DNA of 64,000 nt from CALKWS01 sp051020515 (GCF_051020515.1 NZ_CP194857.1:1550001-1614000), one strand, 5' to 3'; positions 1 to 9,076 are shown, counted from the first letter of the stretch. Program-made: numbers and translations. Notes: generated from the sequence alone by a model not told the origin.

Positions 1-62
1 TGGTGCACCGGGCGCGCAGGCGGCGTCGGATCGTGAATAGGTGTCCTTCACGGCGAACCCGG

Positions 63-773
63 TCAGGTGGCGTGCAGGTGCCCGGAGAGGAACTCCAGGG
101 TGCGCGGCCACGCCAGCGCACTGGCCTCAGGGTGGTGGAACGCCGGTGCGGGGTTGTCGAAGGCGTGCCCGGCGCCGTCATAGGTCTCGAACTGCGCCGG
201 CACCGGGGCGGCGGTAACGACCCGGCGGATCAGGGCCACCTGCTCCATCGGGATGTAGGCGTCAGCGGTGCCGAAGTGGTGCAGGCTGGGGCAGGTGATG
301 GACTCGGCCAGATCGAGCAACCCGGGCAACGCCGAGCCGTAGTAACTGACCAGCGCGTCCGGTGAGTCCTCGGCCGCCACCTGGAAGGCCACCCCGCCGC
401 CGTAGCAGAAGCCCAGCAGTCCGACCCTGCCGTTCACCGCCGGATCGGCACGCAGCGCCGACAGCGCCGCACGCGTGTCAGAAGTAGCGTCGGCCCACTC
501 CAGCTGTCCGGCCAGCGACATCGCCTGCTCCAGGACCGCCGGGTCGGACTCATCCAGATCGTTCCGCGGCAGCCGCCAGTACAACTGCGGCACCAGCACC
601 ACGAAACCGGCCTCGGCCAGGTCCGCGGCACGGCGCCGGATGTAGGTGCTCACACCGAAGATCTCCTGCACCACCACCACACCCGGGCCCTGCCCCTGCG
701 CGGGCAACCATCGGTAGGCCGGCATCGCGCCGGCGGAGGTGGGGACCTCGAACAGCTCGACATCAGTGCTCAT
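63..773 (-). CDS. Dienelactone hydrolase family protein
   Basis: This 236-residue alpha/beta hydrolase is of the dienelactone hydrolase family, cytosolic enzymes that open lactone or ester bonds, classically in chloroaromatic breakdown. The nucleophile motif GFCYGGG puts the catalytic Cys at about residue 123. Asp171 (in FGTADAYIP) and His203 (in GAGHAF) complete the triad, and Glu37 (in VQEIFG) is the conserved helper that activates the Cys. The length is normal for the family. I start at the ATG whose complement is 771-773; the frame stays open further upstream, but that stretch lacks family sequence. No clear Shine-Dalgarno site precedes it. It is divergent from the glycosidase gene, about 100 bp away. 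The family call is firm; the true substrate is unknown. Confidence 0.88.
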   Translation of the reverse strand: MSTDVELFEVPTSAGAMPAYRWLPAQGQGPGVVVVQEIFGVSTYIRRRAADLAEAGFVVLVPQLYWRLPRNDLDESDPAVLEQAMSLAGQLEWADATSDTRAALSALRADPAVNGRVGLLGFCYGGGVAFQVAAEDSPDALVSYYGSALPGLLDLAESITCPSLHHFGTADAYIPMEQVALIRRVVTAAPVPAQFETYDGAGHAFDNPAPAFHHPEASALAWPRTLEFLSGHLHAT

Positions 774-876
774 GTGCCCAAGTCTGCCCTGTCCGCGCGA
801 TGCGCGCCGTCGCGTCGGCTCCGGCTCCGGCGCGGCTGGGCGAGCCGAGAGCGGCAGCACTGGCAGGGTGAAGGGC

Positions 877-3629
877 ATGGCAAGTCTGAGATCCGTGCTG
901 GACGGTATGGCCGAACCCTGCGATGACGCCCGCCCGATGGTGCGTTGGTGGTGGTTCGGCCCGCAGGTGGACCGGTCCGGGATCGCCCGCCAACTGCACG
1001 CCATGCGTGCGGCCGGACTGGGCGGTGCCGAACTCTCCTTCGTCTACCCCCTCACCGAGGAGTCGGAGGAGTTCGGATCCCAGGCGTTCCTGGACCACCT
1101 GGACTACGCCGCCGCCACGGCCGCCGAACTGGGGCTGCGCCTGGACCTCACGCTGGGCAGCGGGTGGTCATACGGAGGCGGGCACATCGGCTCCGAACAC
1201 GCCGCCCGTGGCTTGCGCTGGGAGGTACGCGAGATCGGCCCGGCGACCCAACAGGTCGCCCGCAGCGCCTCGTGGCCCGGAGATGAACTGCTCGCCGTCT
1301 TCCTCGCCCCCGGCGCCCCCGGGGAGGCGGCACCGGGGGGTTACGAAACCGGTACCGATCGGGCCTGCCGCGGCAACCATCCCACCCGGAGCCGGGCCCA
1401 GGACGGTGCTGCTGGTCTGGTCGGTCTTGACCGGCCAGCAGGTCAAGCGCGCAGCCAACGGCGCCGAGGGCCCGGTGCTGGACCACTACAGCGCCGCAGC
1501 CACCCGCGCACACCTGAGCGCCGTAGCCGACCCACTCCTGGCGGCGGCACGCCCGGACCGGATCGGCGCGGTGTTCTGCGATTCACTGGAGGTCTACGGC
1601 TCCGACTTCACCGTGCACCTGCCCGAGGAGTTCACCCGACGCCGTGGGTACGATCCGTTGCCGCACCTGTACTTGCTCCGGGTCGAGGGCCCGGGCCACG
1701 CGACCTTCCGCGCCGACTACTACCGCACCCTGTCGGAACTGTACGAGGAGAACTTCGTCGCGGTGCTGGGACGCTGGTCCCAGGACGCCGGAGTCGACCT
1801 GCGGATCCAGAACTACGGGGAACCGCCGGCCACCATCAGTTCCTACCGCCACGCCCGGGCCTTCGAAGGGGAGGGCTGGGGCTGGCTGGGCCTGCCCGAG
1901 ACCCGGTGGGCCGCGGCCGCCGCGCACCGGTACGCGCGCCCGGTGGTCTCGGCCGAGGCGTTCACCTGGATCCACTCCCCGTCGCTGCGCGCCACCCCAC
2001 TGGATCTGAAGGGAGAGGCACATGAGCACTTCCTGTCCGGGGTGAACCAGTTCTTCATGCACGGATGGCCCTACTCCGCCGAGGATGCGCCCGGTGTGGG
2101 GAATCTGTTCTACGCCGCCGGGGCGCTCGATGATCGCAACCCTTGGTGGCCGGTCATGCCGGAACTGAGCCGGTACCTGACCCGACTGGGTTGGCTGCTG
2201 CGCCAGGGCCGCGCGGTGGCGGACGTCGCGGTCCTGGTCCCATCCGCGGCGATCTACGCCGAGATGGGCACCGGCGGGCCGTACGGGTGCAACCTGTGGC
2301 GCGGCACCGCGCGTGCGCTGGGTGACATCCCGGCCCGGATCCGCACCGCGGGGCTGGACTTCGACCTGCTCGACGACGACGCCCTGGCGGGACTGGACCC
2401 GCACACCTTCCGCGCCGTCGTCGTCCCCTGGCTCGGCCCCCTGGGATCGCGGGCACGGGCGTTCCTGCGGGCTGCCCGGGACGCCGGGGTGGCCGTGCTG
2501 ACGATCGACGACGATCCCGGGCAGGTGCAGCCGGCACCTGAACGCTGGGTCAGCCCGCGCGGTGTGGACCTGCGCGGAGATTCCGTGACCGGGGACGCGG
2601 TGCCGAACCATGCCGTGCCCGACGGCGCCGAACTCGGCGAGGTGGTCCCGGCCGACCGGTTGGCGGAGGTGCTCGTCGGGCGGATCGGGGCGGACTGTGC
2701 GGTGCGCACCGGTGCCGACGTGGTCGGCGTGGTGCACCGCGACCTCGGCCCGGTACAGGTCTACCTGGTCGTCAACACCGGCGCCGACCAGTTTCGCACC
2801 GGACTGCGGCCGCGCGTCGGCTACTCCCGTTGGGCCCTGGCCGATCCGGCCCACGGCACCGTGCTGGACGCACGGACGCTCGAGCGAACCGATGCGGCCC
2901 CGCCCTGGATCGAGGTGGAACTGGCGCCCTATGGCGCCCAGGTGCTCATCACCGGCGTCGCCGACGAACCGTGGCCGGCGCCCGGTGAGCAGGGCGTGCG
3001 TCCCCGGGAGGAGGAGCTGGAGATCAGCGGCTGGTCAGCCGGACCCGCGGAGGGCCCGCTGCGGCCGGTGCGGCTGCCGCACGTGTGGGAGAGCGACGAC
3101 GAGGTACCGGCCCACCTGGACAGCCTGCGTTATGAGGCGGTGGTCACCATCCCCGAGAATGTCCGGACCGGCGAGCCGGCTTCGACGGCGCAGGTGTTAC
3201 TGGACCTGGGACCCACGCAGCCCATCGACCCCGACGCGCTGGCCGAGCGGGGGTTGCCGCCGCAGTCCTTCCGCGCCGAGGTCGACACCCCGGTAGGTGA
3301 GGTCGCCGAGGTGATCATCGACGGCTCGTCGGTCGGGCACCTGTGGGGCACCGCCCTACCGGATCGACATCACCGAGGCACTGCGTGCGGCGTCCGGGCC
3401 GGCCGGGCCCGACGGGGGTGGGGCAGGGGCGACCGAACACCGCATCGAGTTGGTCGTGCACTCGGTGGGCTCGCGCGCCGTGGCCGCCGATACCGGACTG
3501 CCCGACCGCATCGAGGCGACCAGGCGTCGCCACGGGGTGCGGTTTCGGATGCAGGACCTGCAGCACGCCACCACAACGGTGGTGAGCGGACTCCGGGCGG
3601 TGCCCCGACTCGTCGTCCGACACGGGTAG
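877..3629 (+). CDS. GH106-like glycoside hydrolase (alpha-L-rhamnosidase-like), two frameshifts
   Basis: After two frame corrections this is a protein of about 915 residues resembling family GH106, which holds alpha-L-rhamnosidases acting on plant polysaccharides or glycosides. The N-terminus has the characteristic run with RWWWFGP and GLGGAEL, and a catalytic-barrel region with FCDSLEVYGSDFT. A C-terminal jelly-roll part is recognised by LRYEAVVTI and YRIDITEAL. The ATG at 877 follows a GGTGAAGGG-like site. The reading frame moves +1 at a six-G run (1335-1340) and +1 again near 3350. Removing one G restores APGVTKPVPIGP, and removing one base near 3350 restores LWGPPYRIDIT. No signal peptide is seen, so it probably acts on imported sugars. 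The family is fairly sure, the substrate is not. Confidence 0.75.
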
Positions 3630-3743
3630 ACCGCTGGCCGCGCGGTAGCGACGGTCTCGCAACGCGGTGGCGGGCGTCGCCTCGGCGTAGGTGACCTACG
3701 GCCCCGCGCCCGCCATGGTCAGGAGCGATGGCCTCCCGGGCCG

Positions 3744-3810
3744 CCGTCCACAGCCATGACGTGCCAACTCACATCCTGTGCACACAGCTGTGGATCAGGG
3801 CTGTGGATAA
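3744..3810. promoter_or_regulatory. DnaA-box-like motif cluster 1
   Basis: Upstream of the NUDIX gene lies a perfect TGTGGATAA (3802-3810, the reverse complement of TTATCCACA) and TGTGGATCA (3789-3797, one mismatch). A weaker CCGTCCACA sits at 3744-3752. The 9-mers match the DnaA box consensus. Whether DnaA binds here, and whether it affects the gene or titrates DnaA, cannot be told from sequence. Confidence 0.4.
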
Positions 3811-3834
3811 AGTCTTATCGATACTATCGCTTGG

Positions 3835-4298
3835 ATGACCGCTCCCGAGCCCTGGTCGCCGCAGCGGCGATTCTGGACGATCTGCGCCACCCCACCCGAT
3901 TGCTGGCGGCGCGGCGCAGCGCGCCCAAGACCCTCGCCGGGCGCTGGGAGTTCCCTGGGGGGAAGGTCGAGCCCGGGGAGGCCGACCACGACGCCGTGCA
4001 TCGGGAACTGCACGAGGAACTCGGCATCCGGATCCACCTGGGTGAGCAGATCGCCGGCCCGGCGGGGACCGACTGGCCGATCCTGCACGGTCACCGGATG
4101 CGGGTGTGGTTCGCCCAGATCGCCACCGGCGATCCGGCGCCGCTGGCCGATCACGACGATCTGCGCTGGCTCCCCCTGGGGGAGCTGCACACGGTGGCAT
4201 GGCTCGAACCCGATCTGCCGATCGTGCGGGCCATCCAGTCGCGGCTCGGCATCGCCGGCGAGGGTGGGTCGACTCTGCACCGTTTTGCGACAGAATAG
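3835..4298 (+). CDS. NUDIX hydrolase (MutT-like), one probable frameshift
   Basis: This MutT-like NUDIX hydrolase probably removes pyrophosphate from oxidised or other nucleoside triphosphates in the cytosol. The NUDIX box is complete: GGKVEPGE followed by RELHEELGI matches Gx5Ex7REUxEExGU. The downstream WLPLGEL segment is also typical of MutT/CTP pyrophosphohydrolases. The long open frame begins at 3756, but its first 25 residues look non-coding. The natural start appears to be the ATG at 3835, seven bases after a TACTAT -10 box. If one C is missing from the run at 3850-3852, this ATG gives MTAPEPLVAAAAIL, a normal MutT N-terminus. Without that correction the start would have to be TTG 3831. 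The protein is about 154 residues, normal for MutT. Confidence 0.82.
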
Positions 4299-4330
4299 GC
4301 CACGCCGTCAGCATGTGACATGATGCCGGG

Positions 4331-4957
4331 GTGCCCAAGATCATCGGAGCCTCCCTGGCGGAGCATCGCGAGAAGGTGCGCGGCAAGTTGTTCGCCGCGC
4401 TGTCGGACCTGATGGAACGGTCCGGCTTCGACGCTGTCAGCCTGGCGGAGATCGCCCAGCAGGCCGGGGTGGGACGGACCTCGGTGTACAACCACTTCCC
4501 GGACAAGGAATCGTTGCTGATCGGATTCATCGAGCACGAGACCGAGACGTTCCTCGACGATCTGCGCCAGGCTCTGGTGCAGGTGCAGGACCCGCAGGAA
4601 CAGTTGCGGGTCTATGTCCGGGAGCAGATCAGCCTGCGCCGCTCCTACCACCTGGCCCCCGCGGCGCTGCGTGCCGTGGTCTCCCGGCACACGCTCACCC
4701 GGCTGCGCGACCACGTGGTGCTGGTGGAGGGCATGCTGCACGAGATCCTCGCGGCCGGCATCGACTCCGGGCGGCTGCCCGCGCAGGACCTGGACTCGGT
4801 GGTGCCGCTGATCAACTCCTGCCTCTCCGCTCGCGCGGTGCCCGAGTCCGGGCCGGAGCGGGAGCGGGCCATCATCGCCACCGAGGCGTTCGTGATGCGG
4901 GCGGTCGGTGTGCCCGAGCAGGCGGTAGCCGCCGATAAGGTTCCGGTCGAGGTCTGA
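4331..4957 (+). CDS. TetR family transcriptional regulator
   Basis: A 208-residue TetR-type repressor. The N-terminal helix-turn-helix is clear: VSLAEIAQQAGVGRTSVYNH at about residues 37-56, followed by FPDKESLL. The C-terminal two thirds is the helical ligand-binding domain, with no recognisable ligand signature. The start is GTG at 4331; a CATGAT box lies six bases upstream, so the mRNA may be leaderless. It follows the NUDIX gene by 32 bp on the same strand and is followed by a 0.7-kb gap. The palindrome at 5198-5215 downstream is a possible but unproven target. The regulated genes are unknown. Confidence 0.88.
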   Translation: MPKIIGASLAEHREKVRGKLFAALSDLMERSGFDAVSLAEIAQQAGVGRTSVYNHFPDKESLLIGFIEHETETFLDDLRQALVQVQDPQEQLRVYVREQISLRRSYHLAPAALRAVVSRHTLTRLRDHVVLVEGMLHEILAAGIDSGRLPAQDLDSVVPLINSCLSARAVPESGPERERAIIATEAFVMRAVGVPEQAVAADKVPVEV

Positions 4958-4974
4958 GGGCCCGCCGGCCGGCG

Positions 4975-5078
4975 TCATCCACAAATTCTGTGCACAGGGC
5001 TGTGCATGAACAGCGTTCTCCCAGGTCGTGCTGTGGACGCACCTGTGCACGAGTTGGGGATAGAAAAGTCGTGGACGA
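4975..5078. promoter_or_regulatory. DnaA-box-like motif cluster 2
   Basis: Downstream of the TetR gene are TCATCCACA (4975-4983, one mismatch to TTATCCACA), TGTGGACGC (5032-5040) and CGTGGACGA (5070-5078). Several TGTGCA-type half motifs lie between them. With cluster 1 these flank the NUDIX-TetR pair. Matches with two mismatches are weak evidence individually. Confidence 0.3.
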
Positions 5079-5084
5079 AACCCC

Positions 5085-5113
5085 TTGTTAATCCCTTGTT
5101 CGGGTACTAGACA
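5085..5113 (+). promoter_or_regulatory. Sigma70-type promoter upstream of the non-coding region
   Basis: TTGTTA (5085-5090), a 17-bp spacer and TAGACA (5108-5113) form a good housekeeping-type promoter. An alternative overlapping pair is TTGTTC (5096-5101) and TATCGA (5119-5124), also spaced 17. The surrounding bases are noticeably less GC-rich than the rest of the window. Transcription would begin near 5120 and no convincing coding frame follows. Confidence 0.5.
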
Positions 5114-5119
5114 TTGCTT

Positions 5120-5561
5120 ATCGACAACAGCATAGAGATTCCCCGAAGGAAGGAGATCCTAACGGATCGCCCAACGGAGGGGAAAGCGTCAACCAAGGGT
5201 TTGGTATACCGAACCTGCGGGGCCATCGGCCGGGGAGACCCGGACGATGGTCAGCCAGACCGGTCCGGTTCTCCGGATCGATCAGGTCTGTGACCCAACC
5301 GCCGGGGTTACCCGGTGAAGGTGCACAGGACGACGTTGTTGACGACGCCATGTGGAAAACGGCAGTGGCCGAGCCAGAGCCCCCGGGTTCGCGGCTCGGA
5401 TGGTCTTCGATGGGACCGCACCGCTGAACGGACCGCATGGGATCGTCGACGAGGTGACTCGGTCGCTCCGGCGGCCGGAGTCGGCGGATGGTCATCGCAT
5501 CGGCAACCCTCGACGACGAAGCAAGGCCCCTCGAATCCCTAGTTCGAGGGGCCTTTGCTTT
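5120..5561 (+). ncRNA. Candidate structured non-coding RNA, about 440 nt, family unknown
   Basis: This stretch lies between a good promoter and a strong hairpin-plus-T terminator and holds no protein frame with recognisable sequence. It contains several stable hairpins. GGTTTGGTATACCGAACC (5198-5215) is a near-perfect palindrome. CCGAGCC at 5369-5375 pairs with GGCTCGG at 5393-5399, and CTCCGG at 5466-5471 pairs with CCGGAG at 5475-5480. I looked for landmarks of RNase P RNA, tmRNA and SRP RNA and did not find them. It could be a 6S/Ms1-like regulator, a long leader of the map gene, or only intergenic DNA with a terminator. The promoter and terminator are seen; the RNA itself is inferred. Confidence 0.4.
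5523..5561 (+). terminator. Strong intrinsic terminator
   Basis: AAGGCCCCTCGAA (5523-5535) pairs perfectly over 13 bp with TTCGAGGGGCCTT (5543-5555) across a 7-nt loop, followed by the T-rich TTTGCTTT. This is one of the clearest rho-independent terminators in the window. It ends whatever is transcribed from the promoter at 5085-5113 and insulates map from it. Confidence 0.88.
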
Positions 5562-5631
5562 GTGCCCGTAATCCTTGCCGGGCACACCGGCCCATCCTGG
5601 CAGCGACACGCCCGCACCGCCGAATCGGCCG

Positions 5632-5661
5632 AGCGGCGGCCGCAGCGGCCGCAGCGGCCGC
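5632..5661. repeat. Short GC-rich tandem repeat upstream of map
   Basis: Two perfect copies of CGCAGCGGC (5641-5649 and 5650-5658) plus a preceding degenerate copy lie directly upstream of the map -10 box, where a -35 element would be. Function unknown. Confidence 0.5.
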
Positions 5662-5664
5662 GGG

Positions 5665-5670
5665 TAGGCT
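5665..5670 (+). promoter_or_regulatory. -10 box of map (leaderless)
   Basis: TAGGCT ends six bases before the GTG start of map. With actinobacterial spacing, transcription would start at or next to the start codon, and there is no Shine-Dalgarno site. The same arrangement recurs before four other genes in the window. Confidence 0.55.
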
Positions 5671-5676
5671 GGACGC

Positions 5677-6444
5677 GTGATCGAACTGAAGACGCCCGCT
5701 GAGATTGACCAGATGCGGCCCGCCGGCCGGCTCGTGGCCAAGGTGCTCGCTGCGATACGCGAGCACGCCGCCGTGGGGGTGAACCTGCTGGACCTGGACG
5801 CCATGGCGCACCAGATGATCCGCGACGCCGGAGCGGAGTCCTGTTACATCGACTACCACCCCTCATTCGGGGCGAGCCCGTTCGGCAAGGTGTTGTGCAC
5901 CTCGGTCAACGACGCGGTGCTGCACGGCCTGCCGCACGACTACGCACTGGCCGACGGCGACCTGCTCTCGGTGGACTTCGCGGTGTCCGTGGACGGCTGG
6001 GTCGGGGACGCCGCCACCAGCATGATCGTCGGCACCCCCGATCCGGCGGACCAGCGGCTGATCGAGGCCACCGAGACCGCGCTGCAGGCCGCGATCGAGG
6101 TCGCCGTGGTGGGCAACCGGATCGGGGACATCTCAGCCGCTATCGGCGCCGTGGCGTCCGACCACGGCTACCAGGTGAACACCCAGTTCGGTGGGCACGG
6201 GGTGGGCCGCAGCATGCATGGAGAGCCCCACGTGCCCAACGACGGCCGGGCCCGTCGCGGGATGCCGCTGCGCCCCGGCCTGGTGATCGCCATCGAGCCG
6301 TGGTTCATGGCCGGTACCGATGAGATCTACACCGACCCCGACGGGTGGACCATCCGCTCCGCGGACGGTTCCCGGGGCGCGCACAGCGAGCACACCGTGG
6401 CGATCACCCCCGATGGCCCGGTGGTGCTGACCGCACGCGACTGA
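5677..6444 (+). CDS. map: Methionine aminopeptidase, type I
   Basis: This 255-residue type I methionine aminopeptidase removes the initiator methionine from new proteins in the cytosol. All five metal ligands are recognisable: Asp in SVDFAVSVDGW, Asp in VGDAATS, His in GGHGVGRSMHGEP, Glu in AIEPW and Glu in SEHTVAIT. The second His of GRSMHGEP is the conserved substrate-side residue. The length is that of the short form without an N-terminal zinc-finger extension. The GTG at 5677 is chosen because translation fits from MIELKTPAEI onward and a -10 box sits six bases upstream. It converges with copB, 25 bp away. It is isolated from the usual secY-adk-map ribosomal cluster, so a second map gene may exist elsewhere. 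Confidence 0.96.
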   Translation: MIELKTPAEIDQMRPAGRLVAKVLAAIREHAAVGVNLLDLDAMAHQMIRDAGAESCYIDYHPSFGASPFGKVLCTSVNDAVLHGLPHDYALADGDLLSVDFAVSVDGWVGDAATSMIVGTPDPADQRLIEATETALQAAIEVAVVGNRIGDISAAIGAVASDHGYQVNTQFGGHGVGRSMHGEPHVPNDGRARRGMPLRPGLVIAIEPWFMAGTDEIYTDPDGWTIRSADGSRGAHSEHTVAITPDGPVVLTARD

Positions 6445-6469
6445 GGCCCGGCGGGCCGCCCGCCCGTGG

Positions 6470-8700
6470 TTAATGGTGGCTGGGCACCGGGTCTTCCTGA
6501 CTCAGTCGCTCCGCGCGTACCGGTGCGGCGCCCCGGGTGGCCCGCACGCTGGCCTCGGGACGCAGGTCCAGGCGTCGCAGGAACTGGGCGTTCATGGCCA
6601 CCACCACGGTGGACAGCGACATCAGCAGCGCACCGACCGCCATCGGCATCACGAATCCGATCGGGGCGAGCGCACCAGCGGCCAACGGCACCGCTGCGAG
6701 GTTGTAGCCGGCGGCCCACCACAGGTTCTGCTTCATCTTGCGGTACGCCGCACGGGAGAGCTGGATCACCGACAGCACCGACCTGGGATCGTCGGAGGCC
6801 AGGATCACCCCGGCCGAGGCGATCGCGACGTCGTGCCGGCGGCGCCGATCGCGATGCCGACGTCTGCCTGGGCCAGGGCCGGGGCGTCGTTGACGCCGTC
6901 GCCGACCATCGCCACCACCCGCCCCTGCTCCTGCAACTCGGCGACCTTGCTGCTCTTGTCCTCGGGCCGCACCTCGGCGAAGAGTTGATCGATTCCGAGT
7001 TCCTCGGCCACCGCGGTGGCGACCGGCTCGGCGTCGCCGGTGATCATCACCACGTGGATGCCGAGGTCGTGCAGGGCGCGGACCGCCTCGCGCGACTCGG
7101 GGCGGATCTCATCGGCCAGGGCGAGTGCACCCGCGACCTCGCCGTCGAGGAGCACGTGCAGCACGGTGGCACCGCGGCCGGACCACGCCTCGGTGGCGGA
7201 CAGCGCAGAGCGGTCCGACGTCGCCAGGAGGGCAGGACCCCCGACGGCGACGGTGCGGCCCTGCACGGTGGCCCGGACACCGACGCCGGTGGCCGAGGAG
7301 AAGTCGCTGGCCACCGGGACGGTCAGCCCCTTCTGCGCGGCCGCCTCGCGAATGGCCCGGGCGAGCGGGTGCTCACTGTCACCCTCGGCACTGGCAGCCA
7401 GGGACAGCAGGTCCTCCTCGGTCGTGTCGCCGGCGGTGGTGAGGTCGGTGACCACCGGTTCGCCGGCGGTCAGGGTGCCGGTCTTGTCGAACAGCACCGC
7501 GTCCACGGTGCGCATCTGCTCCAGCGCCATCCGGTCCTTGACCAGCACCCCGCCCTTGGCGGCACGTTCGGTGGCGATGGAGACCACCAGCGGGATCGCC
7601 AGACCCAGGGCGTGCGGGCAGGCGATCACGAGCACGGTGATGACTCGCATCAAGGCCTGGTCGGGGGTGCCGAGCAGCATCCAGGCCACCAGGGTGACCG
7701 CTGCGGCGCCGAGCGCGAACCAGAACAGCCAGCCGGCTGCCTTGTCCGCCAGCCGCTGAGCCCGGGTGGCCGAGGACTGCGCCTGGGCGACCAGGCGCTG
7801 GATGCCGGCCAGTGCGGTGTCCTCGCCGACGGCGGCTATCCGCACCCGCAGCGCATTGTCGGTGGCCACGGTGCCGGCCACGACCCGGTCCCCTGCGGAA
7901 CGGGGCACCGGTCTGGACTCCCCGGTGATCATCGACTCGTTCACATCGGCACTGCCCTCGACCACGTCACCGTCGGCTGGGACGCGCCCACCCGGGCGCA
8001 CGATGACGACATCGCCCACGACCAGGTCCGAGGGCGCGACCGTGGTGACCTGGTCGCCGTCGACCCGCTCGGCCTCGTCGGGGAGCAAGGCGGCCAGGGA
8101 GTCCAGTGCCGAGGAGGTCTGTTCCAGGGAGCGCATCTCGATCCAGTGCCCCAGCAGCATGATCACCACCAGCAGCGCCAGTTCCCACCAGAACTCCAAC
8201 TCGTGGGACAGCAGGCCCAGGCTGGCGCCCCACGAGGAGATGAAGGCGACGGTGATGGCCATCGCGATCAGCAGCATCATCCCGGGCTTGCGCGCCTTGA
8301 GTTCACTGACGGCGCCGGTGAGGAAGGGCCGGCCACCCCAGAGGTAGATGATCGTGCCCAGCACCGGCGCGACCCAGGTGAGCCAGCCGGCCTCGGGCAG
8401 GTCGTAGCCGATGATGTGCGCGAACATCGGGCTCAGCAGCACCGTCGGCAGGCCGAGGAGGAGCATGATCCAGAACAACCGGCGGAACTGGCCCACGTGG
8501 TCGCCGTGGTCGTGGCCGCCGTGGCCATGATGACCATGGCCACCGTGACCGTGATGAGCGTGCTCGCTGTGCTCGTTGTGCTGGGCGTGCTCGCTGTGCT
8601 CGTCGTGCTGGGCGTGCTCGCTGTCAGGGTCGTGCCCGCGAGGGTCCTGAGCCTGCTGGATGCCCGGGTCGCTGTGGTGGTGAGGTCCTGAGATGCTCAT
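6470..8700 (-). CDS. copB: CopB-type copper-exporting P-type ATPase, one frameshift
   Basis: This heavy-metal P1B ATPase of about 742 residues exports copper (or silver) across the membrane. The transmembrane metal-site motif is CPH, in IACPHALGLA. With the His-rich N-terminus (about 25 His in the first 70 residues) this marks the CopB (P1B-3) type, not the CPC type. Seen in order are the actuator motif TGES, the phosphorylation site DKTGTLT, SEHPLA and the hinge GDGVNDAPAL. The start ATG (complement 8698-8700) has GGGAG nine bases upstream. The frame breaks near 6832; adding one base there restores GTDVAIASAGVILASDDPRS and the last two membrane helices. Divergent from copZ; three CsoR-like palindromes lie between, so copper induction is likely. 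Confidence 0.92.
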
Positions 8701-8723
8701 AACGACGATCTCCCATTCGCGAT

Positions 8724-8740
8724 ATACCCCCGTAGGGTAT
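8724..8740. promoter_or_regulatory. CsoR-like copper operator 1
   Basis: ATACCCCCGTAGGGTAT is an inverted repeat with ATACCC and GGGTAT arms, matching the GC-centred palindromes bound by the copper-sensing repressor CsoR. It lies 23 bp before the copB start and could cover its promoter. No csoR gene is in the window. Confidence 0.72.
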
Positions 8741-8793
8741 CAGGATGACCCACGATATACGAGGCCTCGGCCCAATCGCATCGATTGACACCG

Positions 8794-8810
8794 ATACCCG
8801 CCCTGGGTAT
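8794..8810. promoter_or_regulatory. CsoR-like copper operator 2
   Basis: ATACCCGCCCTGGGTAT repeats the ATACCC/GGGTAT arms of operator 1 in the middle of the copB-copZ divergent region. It is placed to affect either promoter. Family matching is by pattern only. Confidence 0.68.
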
Positions 8811-8827
8811 ACGATCGGACGAATCCT

Positions 8828-8844
8828 ATACCCCCTACGGGTAC
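8828..8844. promoter_or_regulatory. CsoR-like copper operator 3
   Basis: ATACCCCCTACGGGTAC is the third copy, ending 22 bp before the copZ start codon and 13 bp before its AAAGGAGG ribosome site. It probably controls the copZ operon by blocking the promoter. Confidence 0.7.
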
Positions 8845-8866
8845 CGCATCCATTAAAGGAGGACGC

Positions 8867-9076
8867 ATGGACCGGCACGAGTACCAAGTGACTGGCATGA
8901 CCTGCTCGCACTGCGAGAACGCCGTACGCGAGGAGGTCGGGCAGATCTCCGGCGTGGAAGCGGTCGAGGTCAGTGCGCAGACGGGCACCCTCGTGCTCAG
9001 CGTGAACGGGCCGGTCGATGACGCCACCGTCGTGGCAGCGGTGGACGAGGCCGGATACGAGGCGGTGCGCGCCTGA
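8867..9076 (+). CDS. copZ: CopZ-like copper chaperone (HMA domain)
   Basis: This 69-residue protein is a single heavy-metal-associated domain of the ferredoxin-like fold that binds Cu(I) in the cytosol and hands it to efflux ATPases. The metal site GMTCSHC is at residues 10-16. The length equals the free-standing CopZ family. The ATG at 8867 has an excellent AAAGGAGG site. It is the first gene of an operon with the small membrane protein and the CopA ATPase; its TGA overlaps the next ATG by one base. Operator 3 lies directly upstream, which suggests copper-induced expression. Confidence 0.94.
   Translation: MDRHEYQVTGMTCSHCENAVREEVGQISGVEAVEVSAQTGTLVLSVNGPVDDATVVAAVDEAGYEAVRA

Noticed and set aside
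1..62. Part of a gene at the left edge
   Set aside because: Too short and no conserved codons seen; it may be intergenic or the end of a gene outside the window.
3831..3833. TTG as the NUDIX start
   Set aside because: It would start inside an odd sequence; ATG 3835 with one base repaired gives a canonical MutT N-terminus.
5085..5561. RNase P RNA, tmRNA or SRP RNA in this gap
   Set aside because: The diagnostic segments (GAGGAAAGTCC, the tRNA-like end with GGTTCGA, the SRP loop) are absent.
5352..5702. A 116-residue frame across the terminator and the map start
   Set aside because: It runs through the hairpin and into map, and has no conserved sequence.
6466..8691. A 741-residue plus-strand reading frame opposite copB, rich in Gly, His and Arg
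   Set aside because: It is the antisense frame of a high-GC gene; copB has all the ATPase motifs, this frame none.
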